From Eleusine coracana subsp. coracana (lineage: Eukaryota; Streptophyta; Magnoliopsida; Poales; Poaceae): a stretch of DNA of 64,000 bases. A program made the translations under genes and the position numbers. This document shows, piece by piece, positions 21,600 to 32,518 of the stretch; positions within the stretch are counted from its first letter, which is position 1; the number at the start of each line of letters is the position of its first letter. Below the pieces are notes generated by a model. That model ran no database searches and was not told where the DNA came from. It saw only the letters and a list, made by a program, of their open reading frames with translations. The DNA is taken from assembly GCA_032690845.1 (NCBI GenBank), contig CM064426.1:75814403-75878402 (forward strand), written 5' to 3'.

Positions 21600-23231
21600 C
21601 CGTCCATCCTCCAGTTCAGCCAGTCAGCCTCCACTTTTCCCCACGTTTCCAGCTCCTTCCCTCTTCCCCCGCCCGCGGGCCGCGGCCGTCTCTACCCACC
21701 CAGCCGGACCTCGAGGCCGCCCACGCAAGCAAGGGAACTCCGTAGGCTGCTTCCTCCTCGCGTGAGCTTCCATCCCGGGGCAACGTAAGTTTCTTCGACC
21801 CCTTCTCGATCTCGCCGTCTGAAGCTACCGAGTTGTGCGTCCCTTTCCTCTGCGGAATAGAAGCTGCGTTATTGGCTTCTCTTGCCCGGAGGCCATTGGA
21901 TCAGGAATGTAGGTGGGGCTGAAACTGGAGACCGTGTAATTGCGAGTTTAGGTGGCGGTAGTCGAGCAATTGGTTCTTGGTTGCCCCGTTGTAATAGGGA
22001 CGTTGACTTGTTGAGTGTGAGGGCAACCTGCTCGATGGTATGACTGACGAGAGCTGCCGGGGCATAGTGGAATCTGGAGTTGGAGATCGATTGTTTTTGA
22101 GAGAGAAATGGGGCAAAAAGCTTGCTTTGGCTTCGGACCTGTATTGCAACTTGGTGTTTCTGTAGTCCTAGGATGTGGCCCTCGCTGAGGTCAACTGGTC
22201 CAGGAAGAACCGAGTAACCGACCGGCTCCGAAATTTGGGTTCGATGAAGTTGTCATTGTTTAGAATGCTGTTATGTTTTATCTGGAACAACTGGTTCAGC
22301 TGCTCCTCTAATGTAGTGTTAGTGTATATAACACAAGGTTATACACTCTTGTAGCGTTCTCTCATCCGTACTACACTAAGATCTAGCTTAGATGTAAGTA
22401 TCTTAAACACTAGGGCTAGAGCAGTCTCCTGAGCAATGTGACTGCATCTGCTTCACATTTTATTTTAGGCTTTTAGCTGTGATATTTATTTTCACTTTCT
22501 GTGAGTTGTGACTTGTGAAGTTATGGCATTGGGACACTTTTTTGTTAACAAGCTGTGATTTCTAGATGATGATGATGGTTAGTTGGTTACGTTATTTATC
22601 ATGAATGAATGACAGTTTTCAAGTGTTGACTATACAATGTTGCTTCAGTGGTGCTGTTAGTTCTGTTTTGTGTTTATTTTCCCTTTGATGAATAAGCACA
22701 TCCCCTGTCGTAAGTTCCTGTCAAAAGGAAAAAAAGAGCACCAAACCTGGTGTGTGGTTCTGCCACTGAATATGAGAATAACACAAGGTATTACAGCTCT
22801 GATGATCACCATGAAACTACAGCCAGCACTAAACCTTCCTAGAAATAGTTGGGTGACAAGGGTAGCACGAAATGTACATAAAGATATTGAGAGATTAAGT
22901 AGTTATTTACTAAGGAGAGGACACCAAAGTCATTCTGGACTGCATGCTTATGATTGAAGGAACCTGTACAGTGCCATGGTGTTGTTTCACCTAAATATCA
23001 ATCTTTTTGTATATCTTTTAACAAGTTAAGCACTATCAAATTATCATGCTAATTTTCTCATGTTTGGTCTTCCCAGCTTTTTTTTATATATTTTTGCGAA
23101 TTAAACTTCCCTGATTGAGATGACTAGTTCTTAGCACCAATGTTTTCAGTATGCCATTACAAGGAGTCATCTGCAAATGCTGAGAGGCTTTATTTGTTTA
23201 GAAAACAGTTATTATACTGTTGTCCCTGCAG
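21600..23231 (+). other. 5' UTR exon and 1.45-kb 5' UTR intron of the L18a-like gene
   Basis: A C/T-rich leader (about 21600-21784) ends at a consensus donor GTAAGTTT. The matching acceptor TGTCCCTGCAG ends at 23231, 17 bp before the start codon. No TATA box is visible before the leader. An extra non-coding exon inside this interval cannot be excluded. Confidence 0.6.
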
Positions 23232-23248
23232 CTTGCTCCTGAGGTTTT

Positions 23249-24098
23249 ATGAGGGGAGGTAACTCGTTCTTTCTACCTTGTTTCACTCATGTCAGAAATA
23301 TTTATAACATGTTAGAATCTCACCTACAGTTCACAGAAAATGTGGTCAATATTATACGTACTGTCAATTATCTGTAAATATTTGTGAAGTACTTACTACG
23401 TTTATTAGTTTAATTTCATCCGCTCTTGTGTATTTCACAGGAAACTCGGATGAGTTTTGCCATTGCCAGGCGTGCCTTGGGAAGTACACACTACTTGGAG
23501 ATGAAGAGAATCCACGATTATCAATGTTTGAGAGACGGCTTCCCTGCTTTGGTTGTGGAGTAGGATGGTGTTGGTGAGTCAGTCAACTCTCAAAATTTAA
23601 AGTTCTGGTCTTGACTATTTAACTGAACATTGTGATACTTCAGTTTCCTCTTAGGTTTTTTGTGCCCAATCATTTGGTATGTTGCAGCTCTTCTTTATTG
23701 TTGCAAGTATTACAATCGGGACCCTCGAGAGCGACCTGGACTTGCTGCTTCTGCTTTTCTGGTTAGTTTTCCATTTGTGAGAACCCTGAACAATTTTAAA
23801 AAAAACATTAGTTATGCTGTATACTTACCATTTTGGTTACGGAACTAGTCAGAAGATAAACATGCATTGTTATGAACTCGTGATACAAATAAACTTCAAA
23901 ATTGGGCTATTAATTTATGTTGAGTCTGAGCTTATGTAACTCCAACTCTTTGCCAAGGAAGTTATATTTTTGCTTCTTACAGTTCCTTTGGTTTTATATG
24001 TGCAGGCAGTCATCTTTACAGCCGCAACTATTATTGCCCTTTCAGTCCTGCTTATATGTTGCATGAACAAACGGTTCTTGAATAGCTGTGCAGTTTGA
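23249..24098 (+). CDS. 60S ribosomal protein L18a-like membrane protein
   Basis: Four coding exons, 23249-23258, 23441-23573, 23644-23761 and 24006-24098, join in frame across GT-AG junctions to give 117 residues. The first coding exon is only 10 bp. The N-terminal half is cysteine-rich and soluble (CHCQACLGKYTLLGDEE). Next come RRLPCFGCGVGWCWFLLGF and IIWYVAALLYCC, one or two membrane segments. A loop NRDPRERPGLAASAF follows, then a last membrane segment AVIFTAATIIALSVLLICC and a short tail. The pattern RRLPCCGIGxGW..FxLGxxxxxxPWYVGA..DxREKPGLxA is that of the plant L18a-like (L18Ae) family. Despite the name it is a membrane protein and not a ribosomal core protein. Its function is poorly known. 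Annotation programs can easily miss it because no exon exceeds 133 bp. Confidence 0.85.
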
Positions 24099-24755
24099 CT
24101 TGGATTGATATCTGCAAGATATCTGTTGCAGATCTTCAGTGGATGAACTACTGACGGGAATATTATTCTTTATATTCTTTATAGTCCCTTTATTATTAGT
24201 TGAGAAGGGGAGATCAAAGGAGTATCTTTAGAAAGATATGTTATCAGCAGTGTCAGCTATAACATGTGGGTGTAGATTACAGATTGATTCTGAAGATCAA
24301 ATGTGGCAATTCCGTTTCCCAATGCTTGTGAGTAATTTTGCCCTAATATTTTGTCTGAGAAGCACATGCCTGACTTGAGGAACGATCTGATCAGGTTGAA
24401 ACTAATGAAGCAGACCGATTGGTAATTTTCTCTTTTAAATTAAAAAAAGGAATGTGTTCATTCTGCAAATTCTTCGAAGGCCAGCTACGGAAATCATGTG
24501 CTTTGAGCTGGTGCATTCTGTACCTGCGAACTGTTGTGCAAACAATCATGTAGGTAACACGTCTGTATTCTGTAAATTGAAAGTCATTTGTAGACAATCC
24601 CCTTTTCGTGACGACCGACGTGGTGCCAGCCAGCTTACACTAGCGAGTAGGCAGTTACAAATCTTGGACCGCGATTAACAAAAAACATGAAGATGAAACT
24701 GATAATTTACAAGCTGCGGCTTGTATATACTCCTTATTTTTCAGTTTTTATCACT
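24099..24755. other. Convergent 3' flanks of the L18a-like and P450 genes
   Basis: The two genes end tail-to-tail 657 bp apart. The first 200-300 bp are presumably 3' UTR of the plus-strand gene, and a shorter piece is 3' UTR of the P450. Nothing else is seen. Confidence 0.5.
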
Positions 24756-26318
24756 TCAGGCTTCCTCCCTTCTTGTGACCCTGACCCTCAGGCCGTTCTT
24801 GGTGTGCAGCACCACCGAGCTCAGCGGCTCCACAACCTGACCCTCGACGAGCTCCAGCCGGAAGTTGTGGATGATCGCAGCCGCGGCGATCTTGAGGTTG
24901 CTGATCCCCAGGTTCCTGCCGAGGCAGCTCCTCGGCCCACAGTTGAACACGGCGAACTTGTGGCTGGGCTGGTGCCGAACCCGGCCGCCGCCGGCCAGCC
25001 ACCGCTCGGGCCGGAACTCCTGGCAATCCTCGCCCCAAATCCCCTTCATCCTGCCCATGGCGTAGATGCAGAAGATGACCGGTGTGCCCTTGGCCACCCT
25101 GGTGCCGTTGGGCAGCACGTCGTCGGCGAGCGCCTCCTTCTCCTCGAACGGCGCCGGCGGGAACAGCCGTAGCGTCTCGAGCACCGCCGCGTGGAGGTAC
25201 GTCGCCGGCCGGAGCTCGTCGGCGTCGAACACGGCGTGACCGGTGGTCATGACGACGGTGGGGTGTGGCAGGGACCTGAGCTCGTGGAGGATGGCGGCCT
25301 CGACGTGCGGGTGCGTGCAGAGCATGTAGCAGAACCAGGTGAGCGCGGCGACGATGAGGTCCTTGGCCGCGAACATGTACCCCACGGCGGCGTCGCGGAG
25401 GAACTGGTCCCTCTCGCGTTCTGTCACGGCGGGGTCCTTCGGCCACGCCATGAACATGGACAGGAGGTCGCCGTCTTCTTCTTCTCCTTGGGTTCCGGCG
25501 AGCGCCTTGCGTTTGTTGATCTCGCCGTAGATGACCTGGTCGATCACCGCCTTGGCCTCGGCGTGCCTCTTTTCGATGCCGACGTTGAGCCACCTCATCG
25601 TCTTCCAGCACCACACCGGGACGACGTGCCGGAGCAGCACGGCCTCGCTGACCACCCTCGTCGCCTCCCCGAACGGCGTGACGGGCGCCGCGGCGGCGGC
25701 GACGGAGAGCGCGTCGAGGTCGGCGGCGCCGAACACGGAGGCGTACGACACGTCCAGCGAGAACCGCATGAACACGTCCTCCAGCTCCACCTCCTCCTCC
25801 ACGTCGCCGGCGTGGTGGTCGAGGAACGCGACGAGGCGCTCCGCGTGGCGCGCCATGGTGGAGAGCACGTGGGCTCGGAACGCGGGGGACGCGAAGACGG
25901 AGGCGACCACGTGGCGCTGGCGGGCCCACGACGCGGCGTCGGCGACCAGCAGCCCGTCGCCGACGACATCGAACATCTCCGCGAAGCCGCGGCCCTTGTC
26001 GTAGTTGTGGAAGCTGGAGGCGAGGCAGTGGCGGACCACGGCCGGGTCGCACGTGACAAGGAAGTCGGAGCGGGCCAGCCACGGCCCGCGGAACGTGAAG
26101 GTGCAGCCGCACTCGCGGAGCGCGTCGGTGGCGGCGTCCAGGAGCCGGCCCAGGTTGGAGACCAGGAAGGGCAGCATGCCCACCACGGGCCAGCCCACCG
26201 GCGCCAGGAGACGCCGAGATCGCAGCGTCAGGCGGAGGGCGCCGAGGGACACGAAGCTCAGCAAGGCAAGGAGGAGCTCCGGGTAGGAGAGGACCATCAG
26301 GCTCCCGAGCGCGCCCAT
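24756..26318 (-). CDS. Cytochrome P450, CYP86 clan, CYP96-like
   Basis: The protein is 520 residues from one uninterrupted exon, as is common in CYP96. The start is at MGALGSLMVL, giving an N-terminal membrane anchor (residues 10-30) and a proline hinge (LLAPVGWPVVGMLP, 38-50). The open frame extends 83 codons upstream, but that part lacks P450 character. Landmarks are: C-helix WARQR at 131-135; K-helix ETLR at 381-384; FRPERW at 435-440; heme loop FNCGPRSCLG at 458-467 with ligand Cys465. The I-helix reads AAKDLI at 317-322 where most P450s have A/G-G-x-D/E-T-T/S, so the usual Thr of oxygen activation is Leu. CYP86-clan enzymes act on the ER surface on fatty acids or wax alkanes; in Arabidopsis, CYP96A15 makes wax secondary alcohols and ketones. 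The exact substrate is unknown. Confidence 0.93.
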   Translation of the reverse strand: MGALGSLMVLSYPELLLALLSFVSLGALRLTLRSRRLLAPVGWPVVGMLPFLVSNLGRLLDAATDALRECGCTFTFRGPWLARSDFLVTCDPAVVRHCLASSFHNYDKGRGFAEMFDVVGDGLLVADAASWARQRHVVASVFASPAFRAHVLSTMARHAERLVAFLDHHAGDVEEEVELEDVFMRFSLDVSYASVFGAADLDALSVAAAAAPVTPFGEATRVVSEAVLLRHVVPVWCWKTMRWLNVGIEKRHAEAKAVIDQVIYGEINKRKALAGTQGEEEDGDLLSMFMAWPKDPAVTERERDQFLRDAAVGYMFAAKDLIVAALTWFCYMLCTHPHVEAAILHELRSLPHPTVVMTTGHAVFDADELRPATYLHAAVLETLRLFPPAPFEEKEALADDVLPNGTRVAKGTPVIFCIYAMGRMKGIWGEDCQEFRPERWLAGGGRVRHQPSHKFAVFNCGPRSCLGRNLGISNLKIAAAAIIHNFRLELVEGQVVEPLSSVVLHTKNGLRVRVTRREEA

Positions 26319-26881
26319 GATGGCTTTCTGATGAGTAGTGTGTGTGCAATGCTTGGGTTTCTCTCTGGCCAGGGCTTCATCAGTCAGCAGGTTTGCGTTA
26401 ACACGGGTTTGGTTTTGGCATGCATGGCAATGGCATGATGTTTGTCGGCTAGTTTGCGTCATGCTGTTTCCCAGTGGGAGTCGTGCTTCGTATGGCCTCA
26501 CAACACTTGTGTGAATCAACCATTGGGGGTGCTTGCCGGAAACCGACATGGTATTCACTATTATCACTACAAAGGGAGATCAGGGACGCGGTGTTAAGGC
26601 TGTCGAGAACAAATTTTCTACAGCATTGCCGCAGTAGCCTCTGTATGATCTTGATTGTGTCTGTGTGACCCGTGAACGATCTTCTCTCTGAATATGCACA
26701 CTGATGGATGGGAGATGAGCGGACGTTTTGCTTCGTGAACAGTGCAAGATTAGATCAAGAGGGGGACGGATCTACATGCTTCGTGCCAAGCCTGTGTGAT
26801 TGATGCTTTCAACTCCAAAACAGAGCGCAGCTTGGTTTCTTGTGGCTACGACACCGTGAAGAAATCGAAATAGGATGAAGC
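26319..26881. promoter_or_regulatory. P450 upstream region
   Basis: Holds the 5' flank of the minus-strand P450. No convincing TATA box was found in the first 100 bp. An open frame in this stretch continuing from the P450 is judged non-coding. Confidence 0.4.
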
Positions 26882-26892
26882 AAAAAAAAAAA
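26882..26892 (-). terminator. RNA polymerase III terminator of tRNA-Gly
   Basis: A run of 11 T on the minus strand starts 9 bp past the tRNA 3' end, the expected Pol III stop signal. Confidence 0.85.
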
Positions 26893-26900
26893 TGGAAGAA

Positions 26901-26971
26901 TGCACCAGCCGGGAATCGAACCCGGGTCTGTACCGTGGCAGGGTACTATTCTACCACTAGACCACTGGTGC
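26901..26971 (-). tRNA. tRNA-Gly, anticodon GCC
   Basis: The 71-nt minus-strand sequence folds into a full cloverleaf. The acceptor stem GCACCAG pairs with CTGGTGC, and an A at 26901 is the discriminator. The D arm carries the A-box (TGGTCTAGTGGTA). The anticodon GCC lies at 26937-26939 (nt 33-35). The T arm has GGTTCGATTCC, the B-box. No intron. It decodes GGC and GGU glycine codons. An oligo-T terminator follows on the same strand, so the copy looks functional. Confidence 0.97.
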
Positions 26972-27951
26972 TGTGTGTTTTGAACGGAAACTTTCGAAAA
27001 TATAGTTGACTTAGAAGCTTCATGCTGCAACTACACAGCACTCTACATCAAATTGCAGAGAAAACGCGTCTTGCAAATATAAATGGCTAATAACGGTTGT
27101 TGCGGAACGTGCAACTATTTAACTAGCAGTTTACCATTTACAGAACGACGGACCTCCCAGCGTTATTCATAATACCTCCCAAAATGGTAATGAACTTTCC
27201 AACATTCTTCAAGGTATCAAGGATTCTTTTGAGCAAATTTTATACTTAGAAAGTACAGAAACGTCGATGAACATTTTCTAGCAAGAATTTGGAAAGTGAT
27301 ATTTTACAATATAGAAATAAGGTATCTATTACTTGCTGCTATATATAACAAGATGAGATGCACACATTCTTGGTCACACAGTCACACGGACTTGCACACC
27401 CAACTGCTCCCACATTTTCTAGTTATGAATGGATCGGAGCAGCGACAAGCTTATGAGTAGAGCAAACAAAACGAAATTCTAGGATACAATTACGAGCATA
27501 TACAACTTCCTCATGTTCGCAATACAACTTCCTCATGCTTCATTGAGAGAACCAACGCATATAATTTGGTCAGTGTCAGTGGTGGAAAAGATAATTCACC
27601 AAAATATGACTTCCTAATCCAGCACAATATAGTCATATGTGCTAGAGCTGAACAAATAGCATAAAATTTGTTGCAATGTAAATCATTGCTGCAAATTAAT
27701 TTTCAGTACATGCTTTCTAATAAATGAATAACTCAGCTCTGATTTTTCAATAAGGTTAAGTTACATTTTGGAACATAAGAGAACCAAACCTATACAGAGG
27801 CACAGAGCACTTGTTCTTGAATAATCAGGACAAGACCTGGGAAATTTATTTCTAGAAATTGATGTGCATACTGGATACAAACAAGGACTTGAGCGGTTTT
27901 AGGTAAGCAATGTGAATAACGTACATGAGCAATTGCTCCTCGCATTCCTTC
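26972..27951. other. Intergenic, no gene seen
   Basis: AT-rich sequence of ordinary composition. A short duplicated word ATACAACTTCCTCATG occurs at about 27499 and 27521. No coding frames. Confidence 0.5.
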
Positions 27952-29210
27952 CACTACCGGAAACCGACGATTTGTCGAGTGCATAGGTATTTACCGAGGA
28001 CATCTCCTTGGGCACTCGGCATCTTGACAATTGCCGAGTGTTATGTTTGCCGGCTCTCGGCATATATAATACATATGGCATTAAGAACGTTTACCGAGTG
28101 TAAAGCCATCGGACACTCGGCAACAAGCCCGTAGCCATCGGCAACTAAAAACACCCGGCAAACATGTGGGGTCCAGTGGGGACACAGCGCTGGCCGAGGA
28201 TGGAATAGCCGCCACCGTTAGTATATGCCGAGTGCAATCTTGTGGCTCTCGGCAAATAGGACTATATGCTGAGTGTCTACCAGTGGCACTCGGCAACTAT
28301 GAAAAAAAAACTTTAGAAAACACCACTTGTCTATTTTCTCTTTGCACTAGTATAATATATGATAATCAATGACAAAGTATTGTATTTATATTGACATGTT
28401 TCTTATATTTTGTCATTTTTTTTGTTCAAATATAATTTTTTGTTGAAAATCAAATTTGAACTACAAGTACTTAAAATAATGGAATGTAGTGAAAGAAAAA
28501 ATAATATTTAGTTTACTAAGTCCAATTTAAGTTCGTATGTATGAAAATGAAACAATATTTCATGCATCTTATTTATAAAATATGAGCACGAACATGTCAT
28601 CTACTTGTATTAAAATTATATAAAAAGCAAACAAAGTGGAAAAATCACAAAACTTGTCATAGTATCATGATATCATATGGGAAAGTTGTGTTAAAAAATA
28701 GAGAAGAATTCATAAAAGTTATTGGATACGTTCTTCACAAATCGAACAATCTCAAACGAAGATGCATAGAGTTAACATGGAATGAGTAAGATTTCGAATC
28801 AAATTGATAATTCATGAAATTTACTTTTGAAACTTTTTGTATAGGTGGAGATCATATTCATTTAGTCATGTCTAAATTTGGTCATTTTTTGGATCGATAT
28901 AATAATTTCTTATTTTTTTAAATATTGAGTATTGAATGAAATAAGTTGGATTTGAGCTAAAAGTACATAAAATAACGGATTTTTTATTACAACATCAAAT
29001 TATAAGTATTTCTTGATTTTTTCTAAGTATATTTAGAAAATTTATGATACATTTCTAGTTAAAATATTTTAATTTTTAAAGTAAAACAGAAAATATGTTG
29101 CCGAGTGCCGTGGGCACTCGGCATATTCTCTAGTTGCCAAGTGTTATGGATCGCGGCACTCGGCATATTGCAAAGCTGTTGAGTGCCACAGATCTGGACA
29201 CTCGAAATTC
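27952..29210. mobile_element. Non-autonomous CACTA element, right end truncated
   Basis: It starts with CACTACCGGAAACCGACG, a classic CACTA terminus. Subterminal repeats of the type TTGCCGAGTG/CACTCGGCA in both orientations fill 27970-28310 and reappear at 29098-29205. The middle (28320-29090) is AT-rich and non-coding. The expected right terminus GTTTCCGGTAGTG is absent; the sequence passes into other DNA near 29210. No transposase is present, so it would depend on a partner element. Confidence 0.85.
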
Positions 29211-29289
29211 CTTCTCTAATCCTGCATCACAGCACTGAATCCGGTGCCGCATGAGACCTCGAGGACAGGCCCACCACCAAGTAAGCAAT

Positions 29290-29549
29290 AACAGTAGGTC
29301 ACGTCGTTGGCTGGGAGGGTGCCCACCTGGGTTTGATCCCTGATGCCGCACCTTTTATCTTGTGAATTTGCGCTCACCTCCTAGTATGGCGCAGTGGTCT
29401 CCTGAGCTGCCTGTATGTGCATGCGCCGTGTTGGCTGTTCTATACGTGTGCGCTGGTGATGCCTCGGGACGGCTGGTTTCGGTGGGTTCCTTCTTAATAT
29501 AATGTTAGGGGGACGTTGGGCCCCTAATCGAGTTTTTAACAGTAGGTCA
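29290..29549 (+). mobile_element. tRNA-derived SINE with 12-bp target-site duplication
   Basis: The body (29302-29537, 236 bp) is flanked by AACAGTAGGTCA on both sides (29290-29301 and 29538-29549). The head has an A-box-like TTGGCTGGGAGGGTG and a B-box GGGTTTGATCCC about 29331-29342. The 3' end carries CTTCTTAATATAATGTTAG and finishes ATCGAGTTTTT, like the Au-type SINEs of grasses, whose 3' ends match LINEs. A SINE of this kind is mobilised by LINE machinery. A second perfect A-box word (TGGCGCAGTGG at 29384) lacks a matching B-box. Confidence 0.82.
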
Positions 29550-30033
29550 GGCCAAGGTTAGGAACAACCCAAGATTTGATTTCAACAAGATTGACGAACA
29601 ACACTAACAAATATTGGGAGAAGTACATACCGGATCGAGGAATAAGATAAGAAATCTGGGATCATATGAGTTGAAATAGACTAGAAAGTGGGTATGATTG
29701 TGCATCTGAGATCCTCGATTTAGGGCGTGTTTGGCATGGCTCTGCTCTACAGCAGAGCAGCTCCACTCCAAAACTCTGCTCTGGAGCTGCTCTGTTGTGG
29801 AGCTGGAGTTGTCTGTGGGAGTGTTTGGCTACATCACAGGCAACAGCTCCAGAAAAGTGAATTTTCAGGATGAATTGACCTTCTTGTCCTTGGTTTGAAA
29901 CAAACACATGATAATGATAATGTACAAAATGAACTCGATTTTCAAAGCAAACTTAAAGTTTGAAACAAACACATGATAATGATAAAGTGTCATAATTACA
30001 TAGTTGATTCAAAATATTACACAAATGTTTGAA

Positions 30034-31340
30034 CTAATTCCATGCTAGGGAGAGAGATGTTGCTGTGCTATCACGAAATGCATCCATTGTAAGCCAACTT
30101 GATTCAGATGTTGAATCATCAGATGCATGTCGTGAGATTGCATCTTTATTGTATCTATCGGGAATTGTAGGCATAAAGTCAGGATCTCTATCACAATTAT
30201 CAAAGTCCACATCACCACTGGAATTCTCACGAATGAAATTATGGAGAATCATGGTGGCAGCAACAATCTTGCATTGCGAAAGCATTGAGTACCCCGGTGG
30301 CATTCTATAAAGGATTTGCCACTTATTCTTCCATAGTGCAAATGATCGCTCAATGACATTTCGAATTGATGAGTGCACCCGATTGAACTTCTCTTTTGGA
30401 GTACTTGGTTCCATACCTCTATGCCACTCAGGCAAGTGATACCTTTCGCCCTTGTATGGAGCTAGGTATCCTGGGCGATTTGGATAGCCCGCATCTACAG
30501 CATAGTACTTACCTGCACATGTCATTTATTAGAATACACAATCATTAATCATATGTGTCAAAATTTCGAAATGACCAAAATAGAACATTTAAGCATTGAA
30601 GTACCTTCTGGTGGATGTGGGAAATATTTCTCATCTACTTTAAAAGCATGATACAGTACACTAGTGTCATGATAAGAGCCCGGTTGACCAACAGCCACAT
30701 ATGTGAAACGCATATCAAAATCACAAACAGCGAGCACATTTTGAGTTGCCTTGCCTGTCTTCCCAATATACCTCACTTGTTCTTCGGGTGGAAGAGAGAC
30801 TTGAACATGTGTTCCATCAATAGCTCCAATGCAGTTCTTAAAGTGTGGATATGCTCTCTTGTCATCATGAATTCTTGTATGAACAGTCCGGAAATTAGGA
30901 TCTGTGGGTCTCAAGTAATGTTCAGCCATGGCAATGAGACAATCTAGCACCTCATTAAATTTTCTGCTTATGATTTCACCGGAGTGTTTGAACCTATTTT
31001 GTCCATGTCTATTGGACTCACAGCCAGCAACAATGAAGAGAAATATTCCTAGCATCTCATATGTATTCATATGTTTCGATGGTTGCAATCCATACCTCTC
31101 AACTAACACATCATGAAGATCAAGAAAAATTTCCTTGTTCATCCGAAACATATTGTGACACTCACCTGGAGTGTTCATGGTTTCAATCATCCAGCCCATA
31201 CCACTCTGAATCGATGTCCTTGGTGCTGCCTTTGCAAGATACAAATCATGATAAATTTGTGCTACTTTGCCACCACTAGTGATTATATCAAAAAAATGGT
31301 CTCTATCATCACTAGAACTATCACTCTCGATATCAGTCAT
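30034..31340 (-). CDS. PIF/Harbinger transposase (DDE_Tnp_4, HARBI1-like)
   Basis: Two exons on the minus strand, 31340-30605 and 30512-30034, join in frame at a GT-AG intron of 92 bp to give 404 residues. The catalytic acidic residues are visible: Asp175 in GAIDGTHV, Asp225 in GSYHDTSVL and Glu300 in NVIERSF. Around them are the family's usual words: NCIGAIDGTHV, DAGYPNRPGYLAPY, HSSIRNVIERSFALWK, and ILHNFIRE near the C-terminus. The N-terminus is acidic and serine-rich. No stop or frameshift was found, so the protein could be active. In this superfamily the transposase works with the Myb-like partner, encoded just upstream on the same strand, to enter the nucleus and cut at the terminal repeats next to TTA/TAA targets. 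Confidence 0.92.
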
Positions 31341-31562
31341 CTGTACAAATGAAATGATATAACATAAGAGATAACATCACACAACTTTATTGAAATAAAA
31401 AATAATGAAGTCACAATAGTACACACTCACAGTAGTTCAAAGTAACAATGAAACAACAAACTGAACCAAAAAGTTGACAAACTGAACCAAAAAATTGACA
31501 AACTAAAATAAATAAATAAAGAAAAGGATACAAGTCATATAACCAAATGGCTATGACCATCT

Positions 31563-32518
31563 CTAATTGCCATACTTGGCCACATATTTCCTAGTGAGCC
31601 AGCTGAACCTAATCTCATTATTAGGCAAAGTCATGAACATCTTTGTCTGCTCTTTCTTCACAAATAATTCAGATGCAATAAAATATTCATTGGTTTCGTA
31701 GGTGGCGCCACAAGCAATCACATGCTCCATAACTTCATCAATAGAGTACTTTCCTTCCTTGTTGGATGCATAAGAGTTGGCGGAAGTAGCCATACTTGTC
31801 ACAGCCTCCTGGATGGTTTGAGCAGTCCCAGTCTTAGCTTTCTTGCCTTTATCTAGGATAGGCCTTGGTGGTGTCTTCCCATTTGCATTTACGGGAGAAA
31901 TCTGCTCAACCTCATGTGTGTCACCTCCCTCACTAGCTGCATCATCTTCTTGTTGTGTCAAATCAATGTCAACCTCATGTGTTGCACCTCCCACACTAGG
32001 CACAGCATTGCCCATATGAGGAGACCAATGGTCATTTCCAACACTAATGATGTTGCCAAAACATTTTTGAAGCTCCTCCTCATTTTGTAGGCCTAACTTC
32101 CTGAATTTGCCACAACCTGGAATATCCTGAAATTATAAGATTACCACATGAGTATACATCAAAAGATTGGTATTACTGAAGCATAATTGAAAACTACATT
32201 GCACACCCTTACCTTTCTAACTTTTTTCCACCATTCATCATCCATAACAATGGTGCCCTTTATAGGACACCAACCTGTCCCGGTTTGCCTCAGCATCAAT
32301 TTCTTCCATGCCTTAAATTCTTCCTTTAACTTATCCCATTTGTTCTTGATCTGCGGCTTGGATGCTACCAAACCGATTCTATCTTTCAATCCTTTCTCAA
32401 CCTCAGCATAACCAACAGAGTTTAAATGGGTGTTTGGACGATTGCCTCTATCTACTTGTTCAGCAAACAACTGACAAAGTATCCGAAGGGACTCGCTATT
32501 CCAATCAATATCAGGCAT
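31563..32518 (-). CDS. PIF/Harbinger ORF1, Myb/SANT-like DNA-binding protein
   Basis: Two exons on the minus strand, 32518-32213 and 32126-31563, join across an 86-bp GT-AG intron to encode 289 residues. The first exon is a Myb/SANT-like domain: LCQLFAEQVDRGNRP, then QIKNKWDKLKEEFKAWKKL, then a WCPIKGTIVMDDEWWKKV stretch. This is the pattern of the plant Myb_DNA-bind_3 family. The second exon begins with DIPGCGKFRKLGLQNEEEL, then an acidic, low-complexity linker and a basic GKKAKTG segment, and ends in a helical region (FIASELFVKKEQTKMFM..). In PIF/Harbinger and Ping-type transposons this partner binds the ends and helps import the transposase. The gene appears intact, but a retrotransposon sits 142 bp upstream of its ATG. 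Confidence 0.88.

Noticed and set aside
24751..26349. 532-codon open frame on the minus strand overlapping the P450
   Set aside because: It is a different frame of the GC-rich P450 gene; its peptide is arginine/proline-rich with no domain, whereas the other frame has all P450 landmarks.
25191..26438. 415-codon open frame on the plus strand across the P450
   Set aside because: Antisense shadow of the P450 gene; histidine/arginine-rich with no conserved motif.
26319..26567. 83-codon N-terminal extension of the P450
   Set aside because: The extension is polar and unrelated to P450 N-termini; the membrane anchor begins at the internal ATG at 26318.
29384..29394. Second SINE or tRNA starting at the perfect A-box TGGCGCAGTGG
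   Set aside because: No B-box at the required distance and no cloverleaf; it is inside the SINE body bounded by the target duplication.
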